A DNA stretch of 64,000 nucleotides, taken from NCBI GenBank assembly GCA_024398715.1, contig JAKSIP010000002.1, positions 62,001-126,000 of the forward strand. The letters run 5' to 3'. The notes beneath the pieces are model-generated. The model was not told the DNA's origin, searched no databases, and saw only the letters and a program-made list of their open reading frames with translations. Below, piece after piece: positions 1-7,889 of the stretch (the stretch's first letter is position 1; each line of letters opens with the position of its first letter). A program made the position numbers and the translations under genes. This DNA comes from Bacteroidaceae bacterium. Its GTDB lineage: Bacteria; Bacteroidota; Bacteroidia; Bacteroidales; Bacteroidaceae.

Positions 1-175
1 AGGAGGCGGGTTTTGGTACGGAATGCGGTTTGCAGTGCATTTGGTACGGCAGGAGCCGGTTTTTGGTACGGAATGCGGTTTGCGGCGCGGTTGGTACGGG
101 CGGATTCTGGTACGGAATGCGGTTTGCAGTGCGGGACGCGGTTGGTACGGTATGAGGCGGTTTTTGGTAGGGCCT
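1..175. repeat. GC-rich imperfect tandem repeat
   Basis: About three and a half units of roughly 46-55 bp. Each unit has the core TTGGTACGGAATGCGGTTTG (at about 14, 64 and 111) followed by a second, shorter TTGGTACGG. The octamer-like TTGGTACG or TGGTACGG recurs seven times. The stretch is much more G-rich than the rest of the window. A 60-codon open frame crosses it (13-195), but its protein only mirrors the repeat, so I treat it as non-coding. It may continue to the left of the window, for example as the tail of an upstream gene, which cannot be judged here. Confidence 0.7.
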
Positions 176-247
176 TTATTCCGTGCGTTTTGTAAGTGAA
201 AGACCGCCAGAGTTCCAGTGTGACGTTGAGGAGTCTCTTTCTGAAGA

Positions 248-279
248 TTTGGACTTTTGATTTATTGTTAGTATTTTTG
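248..279 (+). promoter_or_regulatory. Bacteroidetes-type promoter of aroQ
   Basis: TTTG at 248-251, then a 20-nt spacer, then TATTTTTG at 272-279. This matches the -33/-7 consensus of the Bacteroidetes primary sigma factor (TTTG, N19-21, TAnnTTTG). Transcription would begin near 286, leaving a leader of about 65 nt before the aroQ start. Confidence 0.65.
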
Positions 280-353
280 CCGTGTGAATGCGGAGTATTG
301 CTGTGCAAATGTGAATTTGTAATACAGTTGGCTTTGCATGAATTTGGAATAGT

Positions 354-797
354 ATGAAGATATTGGTTATTAATGGTCCCAACCTGAACATGCTTGGTAT
401 TCGCAATCCTAAGGTTTACGGAAATGGTACATATGCGGAACTTGTCGGGTTTATTGAAGAAAAAGCTGCAGGGTTAGGACTTCGGGTCAAAGTGTTCCAA
501 TCCAATTCGGAGAGTGAGATTGTTACCGAAATTCAGAATGCGTACGGTATCTTTGACGGTATTGTCCTGAATGCCGCGGCTTATACCCATACCAGTGTGG
601 CTATTCTGGATGCTTTGGAAGCTGTTTCAATCCCTACTGTAGAGGTCCATTTGAGTGATATAGCGAAAAGAGAGGATTTCCGTCATCATTCCTTTGTTTC
701 CATGTATGCTTTCAAAACCATAAAAGGACTGGGTTTTGAAGGGTATGCACGTGCCCTTGAGGCTTTGGTGGATTATTCCGCGGCAGATTCTGAATAG
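354..797 (+). CDS. aroQ: type II 3-dehydroquinate dehydratase
   Basis: Third step of the shikimate pathway (3-dehydroquinate to 3-dehydroshikimate), cytosolic, normally a dodecamer. The 147-aa length fits the family (about 140-155). The N-terminal NGPNLNMLG motif is at 7-15, with catalytic Arg17 and Tyr22. The substrate loop is QSNSES (49-54). NAAAYTHTSVAI (73-84) replaces the more usual NPGAYTHTS. Catalytic His99 is in EVHLSD, followed by RHHS (110-113). The stop lies two bases before the next gene, so the two are probably co-transcribed. A second shikimate gene, aroC, lies at 38487-39575 beside the polyketide cluster. Confidence 0.95.
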   Translation: MKILVINGPNLNMLGIRNPKVYGNGTYAELVGFIEEKAAGLGLRVKVFQSNSESEIVTEIQNAYGIFDGIVLNAAAYTHTSVAILDALEAVSIPTVEVHLSDIAKREDFRHHSFVSMYAFKTIKGLGFEGYARALEALVDYSAADSE

Positions 798-798
798 T

Positions 799-1674
799 AT
801 GAAACTGGATTTAAGGCATATTAAGGAGGTCGCTGTGCACAGGTTTAATGTTGCACGTATGACTTTTTCTTACTTTGCTACCCAGAAAGTTGGCTATCGG
901 GCTGTCGCACTGGCTTTTTTTACAACTATTGCCTTTATTCCCTGCCTGGCTGTAACCATTAAGATTATCAGCGGGTTCGGTTTGCAGACCTATCTTGAAA
1001 GCACTCTTTTGAATATCTTCAAAGGTCAGCCCGAACTGGTTGAGACAGCTCTGGAATATGCCGGCAATGTTTTGGATATAGGCGGACATGTGGGTCTGTT
1101 CAGTTCGATATGTTTTCTCTCTTTGGTGTTCTGGCTTCTGATGCAGATAGAAAATGCATTCAATTATATCTGGAATATTAAAAAGAACCGCAATTTCCTG
1201 AAGAGACTTGGTTTTTATTTGGCCATTATCCTTATTCTGCCTTTTGTCATCCTGATGTTCTTTTCTACAATTCTGCAGTTTTCCGCATCCGGGAACGGAA
1301 TTATGTACTATCTGGTGAATGTGGGATTCTGGAAAAATATTTCCGAACTTCTGTCCTGGATAATCATTTATATGCTTCTGGTACTGACGCTGAGCGTTAT
1401 GTACAAATATATTCCTGTCTCTCACGTTAAATTCAGATATGCTTTCCGTGCCGCTCTGTTGACAGGTCTGATGTTGGATCTGTTCCAATGGGGATATGTT
1501 GAGACTCAGATTTTTTTCAACAGAATGAACTCCGTTTTCGGTGCAATTGCCGCTATCCCGTTTGTGATGGTGTGGTTCAATGTAATATGGTTCCTTGTTC
1601 TCTTTGGAGCCGAATATACCTTTGCATTGCAGAACAACGATATTGACGGACAAGCCTCTTTCAGTGTATCTTAA
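799..1674 (+). CDS. YihY/BrkB family inner-membrane protein
   Basis: A 291-aa polytopic membrane protein of the YihY (formerly ribonuclease BN / BrkB) family. About six hydrophobic segments are visible, including the family's first membrane helix after an N-terminal amphipathic stretch (AVALAFFTTIAFIPCL). The open frame extends upstream into aroQ, but ATG at 799, one base after the aroQ stop, gives the usual N-terminus (MKLDLRHIKE). The molecular function of the family is not established; the old RNase BN assignment was wrong. A terminator-like hairpin lies about 150 bp downstream. Confidence 0.88.
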   Translation: MKLDLRHIKEVAVHRFNVARMTFSYFATQKVGYRAVALAFFTTIAFIPCLAVTIKIISGFGLQTYLESTLLNIFKGQPELVETALEYAGNVLDIGGHVGLFSSICFLSLVFWLLMQIENAFNYIWNIKKNRNFLKRLGFYLAIILILPFVILMFFSTILQFSASGNGIMYYLVNVGFWKNISELLSWIIIYMLLVLTLSVMYKYIPVSHVKFRYAFRAALLTGLMLDLFQWGYVETQIFFNRMNSVFGAIAAIPFVMVWFNVIWFLVLFGAEYTFALQNNDIDGQASFSVS

Positions 1675-1825
1675 AAAAAGTTAAAGTGTAAAAATTTGTA
1701 TGATACAGTTAAACTTTTGATTTGTTGTTGTATCAAAGGTTTGACTGCATATTAAAACAGGTTGCTTTTATTGCAAAAAGCATAGAAGCGACAATCTTTT
1801 TTTTCATAATTCACAATGTTGAAAG

Positions 1826-1857
1826 TGCTCGGCTCGTGAGAGTAGAGCATTTTTTTT
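1826..1857 (+). terminator. intrinsic terminator (plus strand)
   Basis: TGCTC ... GAGCA outer stem with an inner GCTC/GAG pairing, followed directly by eight T residues. It ends transcription from the aroQ/yihY side. The 150 bp between the yihY stop and this hairpin hold no convincing ORF. Confidence 0.6.
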
Positions 1858-1870
1858 GTCATATCGGCAT

Positions 1871-1899
1871 AAAAAAAAGGAAGGTTTCCCTTCCTTTTT
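1871..1899 (-). terminator. intrinsic terminator of the Hc1-like gene
   Basis: AAAAAGGAAGG, TTTC, CCTTCCTTTTT palindrome. On the minus strand the hairpin is followed by a T run. It lies 27 bp beyond the stop of the minus-strand Hc1-like gene and is nearly symmetric, so it could act in both directions. Confidence 0.65.
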
Positions 1900-1925
1900 A
1901 ATTTGACAGTAGTGCTATTGGTAAA

Positions 1926-2099
1926 TCACTTAACAGCTGCAATAGACAGTTTGCGGAACTCTTTCATGAGTTTCTCCAACTGAAGAGATGATTTGCGGGC
2001 ACGTGTACCAGCAGCTTTGTTACCTTTTTCTACCTGAGCGTTAGCGTCTTTTGCAAATGCTGCATAAAGTTCAGCAACTTCTTTCAAAATTTCCTCCAT
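1926..2099 (-). CDS. histone H1-like DNA-binding protein (Hc1 family)
   Basis: A 57-aa, Lys/Ala-rich, fully helical small protein starting MEEILKEVAEL and carrying GNKAAGTRARKSS and KLMKEFRKL. These match the short histone-H1-like Hc1 proteins encoded by most Bacteroidetes, thought to bind DNA in the nucleoid. ATG at 2099-2097 follows a good promoter (2156-2186) by about 50 nt and a strong hairpin follows the stop, so this is a complete monocistronic gene. Identification rests on my recognition of the family sequence. The DNA-binding role is family knowledge rather than shown here. Confidence 0.85.
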   Translation of the reverse strand: MEEILKEVAELYAAFAKDANAQVEKGNKAAGTRARKSSLQLEKLMKEFRKLSIAAVK

Positions 2100-2155
2100 A
2101 CTGATTATTGTTATTTATGTTGTTAATAAAGTTGTTCTTAATACCCTTTCGACCA

Positions 2156-2186
2156 CAAAGTTAGGTTTAATATAATAATATGCAAA
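2156..2186 (-). promoter_or_regulatory. Bacteroidetes-type promoter of the Hc1-like gene
   Basis: On the minus strand TTTG (2186-2183), 19-nt spacer, TAACTTTG (2163-2156): an essentially perfect -33/-7 pair, about 57 nt upstream of the start codon. It suggests a strong constitutive promoter. Confidence 0.75.
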
Positions 2187-2332
2187 CATTTTTGAAAATT
2201 TTTTTTGAAATAAGGTAAAAAAGATTGAAAATTTCCCGTTTTCGTTCTTGCAAGTATCAAATATACATTTTTTTTGTATCTTCGCATCATAATATAAATA
2301 TGTGTAATATCCCAATTAAACAGATACGTTGT

Positions 2333-2920
2333 ATGAAAAAGTCTTTTCTGCTTTTTGTTTTTTCTCTTGTAGCGGTATTCGGTTTTGCAAGACCTGATAC
2401 GGATTATTTCCATAATCCCAAATATGCTGCCGGTGCGGTTCCTGTAGTTGGCGGCAAGGTGGTTTTCAGCTATGATATAGAGACTGGATTTGATGAAAAT
2501 GCTACATACAAACGTGCTACTGATTGGGCAATGGGCCGTTTTGTTGAACCAAAAGTCTTGAATTCTCATGTTTTGCAGAAAAATTCACAGGACAAGCTGT
2601 TCAAATTGTTCTCTGCAGAAACTATGGTCTTCAAAAAATCCGCTTTTGTAACTGATTTTACCAAGATTTCCTATACTACCGTCATTACGGTAAAAGGCAA
2701 TGTGTGCAATATCTCGTTTACTGACATTGTCTATAATTATAATGAAAACCGTCCGGAAGTTGAGGCTACTGAATATGCGGCAGAAGATTGGATAACAGAT
2801 GCCGAATCCATTAACAAAGGCAAAACAAAGTTTCTTAAGAAAACGGGAAAGTTCAGAGTTGCTACAATTGATCTGTTCAGTAATCTTTCTGAAGAACTTA
2901 AGGCTGCATTTGAGCTCTAA
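2333..2920 (+). CDS. exported DUF4468 domain protein
   Basis: A 195-aa protein with a typical signal peptide (MKKSFLLFVFSLVAVFGFA, 1-19). The mature part carries the landmarks of the DUF4468 domain (TBP-like fold): AGAVPVVGGKVVFS near 32-45, a central basic TVITVKGNVCNISFTDIVYNY, and AEDWITDAE followed by RVATIDLF near the C-terminus. These proteins are common and secreted in Bacteroidetes; function unknown. ATG at 2333 is chosen because it begins the signal peptide; the upstream extension is not protein-like. TATCTTCG at 2277-2284 could be its -7 element. It is followed at 26 bp by the J-like gene, suggesting one transcript through 6403. Confidence 0.8.
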   Translation: MKKSFLLFVFSLVAVFGFARPDTDYFHNPKYAAGAVPVVGGKVVFSYDIETGFDENATYKRATDWAMGRFVEPKVLNSHVLQKNSQDKLFKLFSAETMVFKKSAFVTDFTKISYTTVITVKGNVCNISFTDIVYNYNENRPEVEATEYAAEDWITDAESINKGKTKFLKKTGKFRVATIDLFSNLSEELKAAFEL

Positions 2921-2946
2921 TCATTTGTACAGGCTCTAATAAATAT

Positions 2947-3357
2947 ATGTCCGTTAATCTTTATACTATTCTTGGCGTTGACAAATACGCTTCTCAAGAA
3001 CAGATTGATGCCGCATATAATGCTTTGAAAAGCAGTGCTGTGGCAGGTGGTGAACTGGCTGGGAATCTGGAACTGGCATATTCTGTGCTTGGAAATATTG
3101 AGCGCCGTGCGTATTATGACGTTTACGGGCGCATCCCCAAAAACAAACAAGCAGAACGCCGCGGCTCGAAAACAGGACATTATGGAAAAATGTCTGAGAT
3201 CCGCAAAATGCTGAATATGGTTTTTCTGTTCGGATCTGTAATAAGTATTGTACTTTTTATTGTCTATATAACAGGCGGCAGCCCCGTACCGTTTTATTGG
3301 GCATGCGGTGCATCCTTAGTTATCAAAATTACTGAGTATGTGGCACGTTTGTTCTGA
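2947..3357 (+). CDS. J-domain-like membrane protein lacking HPD
   Basis: 136 aa. Residues 4-60 resemble a J domain: NLYTILGVDKYASQEQIDAAYNAL matches helices I-II and AYSVLGNIERRAYYDVYG matches helix III and the conserved end. The His-Pro-Asp tripeptide that stimulates DnaK is missing; the loop reads KSSAVAGGELAG. A basic linker follows, then two hydrophobic segments (about 90-110 and 115-132). It is therefore probably a membrane-anchored J-like protein that cannot activate Hsp70 by the usual route. Its stop is one base from the start of the porin gene, so the two are translationally coupled. Confidence 0.7.
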   Translation: MSVNLYTILGVDKYASQEQIDAAYNALKSSAVAGGELAGNLELAYSVLGNIERRAYYDVYGRIPKNKQAERRGSKTGHYGKMSEIRKMLNMVFLFGSVISIVLFIVYITGGSPVPFYWACGASLVIKITEYVARLF

Positions 3358-3358
3358 T

Positions 3359-5425
3359 ATGAAACGCTTTCTATGTATTTGTTGTATTGCTGCCTCTCTG
3401 ACAGTCCATGTTGTGGCGCAAAGCACCGTGTCACAGAACCAGGACGGCTTTGACAGCGAATATATGGACGGCAATCTGTTTGCTTCAAACCTTAAGGATT
3501 CTACTGTTGTTGAAAGAGAGGTCTCAAAAGAATATACACAATGGCTTATTGATCCTGATTTGGGCCTTCCTGTATATCTGGATCCCGATACTTTGGCTCA
3601 TCATTTTCAGAATGTGCATCTGGCCGAGGGACTTGACAGACAATACAGCGTGCTTGGCGTAATAGGTTCTCCGCGTATCAACAGAATATGGTTTGACCGT
3701 GAAAAGACAAATGACTTTATTTTTGATTTCCCATATTCATATAATGTCAAGAATCCTGTGGATTATCGTTTTTCCGATGCCAAAACTCCTCACGTAAGTA
3801 TTGACTATTATAAATCAGGCAATAAGGAAAGCGGAGAGGACAGGATAAAGGGATACTTTGCGGCCAATTTCGGAAAGCGTGTCGGTATAGGATTTGATTT
3901 GGACTATACTTTGGGAAAAGGACGTTATACGCATCAGTCGGCATCGGGATTCACAGCCCGTGTATATACATATTATCACGGTGATGTTTATAAGATGCAT
4001 GTGTCTTATAATATGGCGGAAATAAAGCAGTGTGAAAACGGAGGTGTGACCGATGACCGTTTCATTACTGCCATTGAGCAGGTTCAGGATATGGGCAGAA
4101 GAAATATCCTGCCGGAGGATATCCCTGTCAGAATGACCGGCAACTGGAATAATTTGAAGCGTCAGCAGGGAATTCTGAATCAGACTGTAGAGATTAAAGG
4201 GAATTTCAATAGGGTAGATTCCGTGCTGGATACTGTGATTGTTTCAACAGAGAAGAGAACAGTCAGTACTATTGCCCATACCATGCAGATAGGTGAACTG
4301 GACCGCAGACATATTGTTCATTCTGATCCGGTTGATTATTATCTGAATACTGCTTTTCTGAATGGAACAGACAGAGAAAAGTACTCTAATTTCTATGTTA
4401 ACAATACGTTGAGCATAATGCTTAACGAGGGTTTCAGCAAGTGGGCTTTTGCGAGCCTTGGAGCTTACATAAGATATGAGTACCGTAATTTCAGACAGCC
4501 TTATAAGAACGATTCTGTAGATTATCGTGTGCGGACAAACGAAAACGATGTCGAAATAGGTGCCATACTGGAACGGCAGGGCGGAAAAAATCTGAATTTC
4601 AAAGCTCAGGCACTTTCTCATGTTATAGGAGCAGATCTGGGCGATTACGAGTTGAAGGGAAATCTTTCCTATGCGTTCAAACTCGGGAAACGGGAAGTCC
4701 GGGTTTATGCCGATGCGCATACTTCAGCATACTGTGCCCCTTATTTTATGGAAACGTTCCATTCCAGAAATTACTGGTGGGATGCGGATTTCAAAAAAGT
4801 ATTTTCCAATGGGGTGCATGGTGGCATCGGTATTGGAAAAACCGGTACTGAATTGTCTGTCGGTTTTGAAAACCTGAACAATTATGTGTATCTGGCAGAT
4901 ATAGGTGTCATGGACCAGAACGGTAATTATCTGACAGATTATATTGCACGCCAATCATCTTCTGCCATACAGGTGTTCAGTGCCCAACTCAAACAGAATT
5001 TTGCTTTCGGCGTTTTTCATTGGGACAATACGGTCACATATCAGGTGTCAAGCAATAAGGAAGTCTTACCTTTGCCAATGCTTGACGTTTATTCCAATCT
5101 GTATTTCAAGTTTGCATATTTCAAAAGGCTGAAATTTGAAATCGGTGCCGATGTGAGTTATTTTACAAAATATTACGGACAGGGATATGCTCCCGGTATA
5201 GGAATGTTTGTAAATCAGAATGCGTCCAACAGGGTGGAAGTGGGCAATTATCCTATGATAAATGTGTACGCGAATTGCGAGGTTGAACATGTCCGCTTCT
5301 ATTTCATGTGCTATCATCTTAACTACAATCTTATGGAAGGTATGCGCAATGCGTTCTATGTTCCTCATTATCCTATTAATCCCCGGTATTTCCAGTTGGG
5401 ATTGAGTTGGACGTTCTACGATTAA
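3359..5425 (+). CDS. putative porin (DUF4289 family), outer-membrane beta-barrel
   Basis: 688 aa with a signal peptide (MKRFLCICCIAASLTVHVVAQS). The remainder is alternating amphipathic strands rich in Tyr/Phe/Asn, ending in LGLSWTFYD, the aromatic-terminated last strand of a barrel protein. Length and the region after the signal peptide (a conserved PDL..PVYLDPDTLAHHF segment) fit the Bacteroidetes putative porin family. ATG at 3359 directly follows the J-like stop; the open frame starts 21 bases earlier, inside that gene. Substrate unknown. Confidence 0.8.
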   Translation: MKRFLCICCIAASLTVHVVAQSTVSQNQDGFDSEYMDGNLFASNLKDSTVVEREVSKEYTQWLIDPDLGLPVYLDPDTLAHHFQNVHLAEGLDRQYSVLGVIGSPRINRIWFDREKTNDFIFDFPYSYNVKNPVDYRFSDAKTPHVSIDYYKSGNKESGEDRIKGYFAANFGKRVGIGFDLDYTLGKGRYTHQSASGFTARVYTYYHGDVYKMHVSYNMAEIKQCENGGVTDDRFITAIEQVQDMGRRNILPEDIPVRMTGNWNNLKRQQGILNQTVEIKGNFNRVDSVLDTVIVSTEKRTVSTIAHTMQIGELDRRHIVHSDPVDYYLNTAFLNGTDREKYSNFYVNNTLSIMLNEGFSKWAFASLGAYIRYEYRNFRQPYKNDSVDYRVRTNENDVEIGAILERQGGKNLNFKAQALSHVIGADLGDYELKGNLSYAFKLGKREVRVYADAHTSAYCAPYFMETFHSRNYWWDADFKKVFSNGVHGGIGIGKTGTELSVGFENLNNYVYLADIGVMDQNGNYLTDYIARQSSSAIQVFSAQLKQNFAFGVFHWDNTVTYQVSSNKEVLPLPMLDVYSNLYFKFAYFKRLKFEIGADVSYFTKYYGQGYAPGIGMFVNQNASNRVEVGNYPMINVYANCEVEHVRFYFMCYHLNYNLMEGMRNAFYVPHYPINPRYFQLGLSWTFYD

Positions 5426-5437
5426 TTTCTGAGTATT

Positions 5438-6403
5438 ATGATAAAGTGGGGTTTTATTGGATGCGGTCAGGTTACTGAAACAAAGAGCGGTCCTGCATTT
5501 GCTACAGCTCAGGGTTCTATGGTTGAGGCTGTAATGAGCCGCGATGCAGAGAAAGCCGAGTCTTATGCACGGCGTCATAATATATCCAAATGGTATACGG
5601 ATGCCTGGGCTTTGATTAATGATGAGAATGTTGATGCTGTGTATATAGCTACTCCTCCTTCCAGCCATGCCACATATGCAATAATGGCTATGAAGGCCGG
5701 AAAACCTGTTTACATAGAGAAACCTATGGCTCACAGCTACTATGAGTGTCTGCGTATCAACCGTGTGGCCCAGGAGTGCGGAGTTCCGTGCTTTGTTGCC
5801 TATTACCGCCGCTATCTGCCATATTTCCATAAGGTCAAGGAACTGATAGACCAGATTGGTACCATCATTAATGTCCAGATACGTTTCTCACAGCCGGCAG
5901 ATGAATTTAATTATACCCAGAACAAACCCTGGAGGCTGGTTCCCGATATTTCCGGCGGGGGGCTGTTCTACGACCTGGCACCGCATCAGATTGATATTCT
6001 GCAATATTATTTTGGTCCTATCATACAGGCGGAAGGAATCTGTACAAACCGGAAGCATCTGTACGATGCCGAAGACAGCGTAAGCGCCTGTTTCAAGTTT
6101 GCGGGCGGATTAGTCGGCTCCGGATCGTGGTGTTTTGTCTCCAACCCTGATGTCAAGGAGGACCGTATTGAGATTATGGGAGAAAAGGGGATAATTGGTT
6201 TTTCCGTATTTACTTTCGATACCATTACTTTGAGCGATGCCACCGGTGTCCATACTTTCAATATTGAAAATCCCAAGCATGTGCAGTTTCCTTTGGTCCA
6301 GGCTGTAGTGGACCATCTGCAAAAAAAGTCCGTCTGCATGTGCGACGGACTCAGTGCAACCCCTACAAACTGGGTTATGGATAAAATTCTTGGCAAGCTC
6401 TAA
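5438..6403 (+). CDS. Gfo/Idh/MocA family NAD(P)-dependent oxidoreductase
   Basis: 321 aa. The N-terminal Rossmann domain starts with GFIGCGQVTE (about 5-14). The hallmark EKPMAHS, with the catalytic-lysine motif EKP, lies near residue 92. The C-terminal alpha/beta domain contains GGGLFYDLAPHQIDIL, typical of the sugar-oxidoreductase / 1,5-anhydrofructose-reductase-like branch. It would oxidise or reduce a sugar or related polyol in the cytosol; the substrate cannot be read from sequence. It starts 12 bp after the porin gene, and its stop abuts the stop of the convergent barrel gene with no spacer. Confidence 0.88.
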   Translation: MIKWGFIGCGQVTETKSGPAFATAQGSMVEAVMSRDAEKAESYARRHNISKWYTDAWALINDENVDAVYIATPPSSHATYAIMAMKAGKPVYIEKPMAHSYYECLRINRVAQECGVPCFVAYYRRYLPYFHKVKELIDQIGTIINVQIRFSQPADEFNYTQNKPWRLVPDISGGGLFYDLAPHQIDILQYYFGPIIQAEGICTNRKHLYDAEDSVSACFKFAGGLVGSGSWCFVSNPDVKEDRIEIMGEKGIIGFSVFTFDTITLSDATGVHTFNIENPKHVQFPLVQAVVDHLQKKSVCMCDGLSATPTNWVMDKILGKL

Positions 6404-7855
6404 TCAGAAGACCCAACCTATAGCCAGCGTAATATTGTTGCGGTTGGCTGTGTAATCTGTGTACGGTTCTGAATATGTGGCACTGTCATCTTCTTTAAGT
6501 GAGATGGAGCGATGATCCCACTGGTGCATGTAGGCCAGGTCAAGATAACCGCTCTTGAATATCTTGCCGCCGCTGATACCGATTCCCAATGTCATCACAT
6601 TGCTCTGTTTCAGTAAATCTGAGAACCAGTCCAAACGGTTTTCATTGAAAGCGGAGTTGTCTACAAATGCTTTCATTGCATTGTCCTGGAACATGGGCGA
6701 TATGTAGTTGTATCCGCAACGCAGGCTTACGTTTCCGGCGTTGAACTCGGCACCGATGCGGAATGTGTACATCTGCTTGAGGTCTGTGCCGCACTGACCG
6801 TTCATTTTGCTGCCACCTACATATATATTGGAGTGCTTGCAGTTCTGGTATTCAAATTCCGCACCTAAGGCCATGAACGTACCAATAGTAATACCGGTGC
6901 TGGCGTTTATGGTCCACGGTGTGTATATTTTGTATTTGCTGTACAGGTTCTGTGCGTCACCTCCCGGATAATCAGTCAATTGGTAGTTGTACAGCTTATA
7001 GTTGTAGTCGCTTGTCAGATTGTACATGGTAGGGGTCTTGACAGATAATCCCACTCTCCATGATGATTCCTGGATAGGTCGTATTATGGTTCCCAGACCG
7101 AAAGATATGCCGGCTCCTCTCATTCTGTGCGCAACATCGTAGTCAGTACGGATAAGGGGGTATTCTGCAGTGTTGTTGTCCTGGTCAATTACCTGTTTTT
7201 TGTAATCGGGATAATCCGATGTGAACACGGCATTGCTCAGGTAATCGACAGTATTTACGCCCAATGTGAGTCCAAAGAAGAAACGGTTGTCTATTGCACG
7301 CGATATGTTGAAATCGAAACTGTGAATACTCCCGCTTTCCTTGTTATTGAAGCACTGTCTTTCATTAGGACTGGTGATTGTTGTTTGTGTGCCGTCAGGA
7401 TTGTCAATAACCAGATCATAAGGTTTGCCGGTAAGCAAAGTGTTGTATTCCGTATATCTGTCAAAAGATTTGGTGCGCTTGTATGAGAATGCAAAGTTGA
7501 CGGCATCGTTCAAACCGGTACGCAGATTGGAAACAAAACCTGTATTGTTGAATGCTACCAGTGGAGCACCTTCCTGATTTCTGTTCATCTCTCCAGGGAT
7601 TTTTGAGTTTCCCCATAATGCTGACAGAGAAAGCTCAACTGCCGAAGATCGGTATGTCGCTATTCCGGCCGGATTTTTCTCTATGGTGGAAAGATCGCTG
7701 CCGAAAGCTCCCATGGCACCGCCCATACCAACATAGCGGGCACTGCCCACAAGCTGGTTCTCGATAAGGTGTCCTACCTCGAAAGATGTCTGGGCAACAG
7801 CTGTTGTTGCCAGCAGTCCGGTCAGGACAAATAATGTATTTATTCTATTGTTCAT
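6404..7855 (-). CDS. OMPP1/FadL/TodX-like outer-membrane protein
   Basis: 483 aa from ATG 7855, which begins a signal peptide (MNNRINTLFVLTGLLATTAVAQ). The mature N-terminus SARYVGMGGAMGAFGSDLSTIEKNPAGIA is characteristic of the FadL-like transporters of Bacteroidetes, whose small N-terminal hatch carries a conserved NPAG. Repeated amphipathic strands follow, and the C-terminus NNITLAIGWVF is a barrel end. The family moves hydrophobic compounds across the outer membrane; substrate unknown. The frame is open 33 codons further upstream, into the next gene, but that stretch is not a leader. Confidence 0.8.
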   Translation of the reverse strand: MNNRINTLFVLTGLLATTAVAQTSFEVGHLIENQLVGSARYVGMGGAMGAFGSDLSTIEKNPAGIATYRSSAVELSLSALWGNSKIPGEMNRNQEGAPLVAFNNTGFVSNLRTGLNDAVNFAFSYKRTKSFDRYTEYNTLLTGKPYDLVIDNPDGTQTTITSPNERQCFNNKESGSIHSFDFNISRAIDNRFFFGLTLGVNTVDYLSNAVFTSDYPDYKKQVIDQDNNTAEYPLIRTDYDVAHRMRGAGISFGLGTIIRPIQESSWRVGLSVKTPTMYNLTSDYNYKLYNYQLTDYPGGDAQNLYSKYKIYTPWTINASTGITIGTFMALGAEFEYQNCKHSNIYVGGSKMNGQCGTDLKQMYTFRIGAEFNAGNVSLRCGYNYISPMFQDNAMKAFVDNSAFNENRLDWFSDLLKQSNVMTLGIGISGGKIFKSGYLDLAYMHQWDHRSISLKEDDSATYSEPYTDYTANRNNITLAIGWVF

Positions 7856-7889
7856 AGTTGTACTCTTTCCGTATTGAATGAAATTCCAG

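Noticed and set aside
13-195. 60-codon frame over the left-edge repeat
   Set aside because: Its sequence is only the translated tandem repeat, without start context; not a supported gene.
811-1653. 280-codon minus-strand open frame opposite the YihY gene
   Set aside because: Antisense shadow; protein is His/Gln-rich with no domain, while the plus strand encodes a clear membrane protein.
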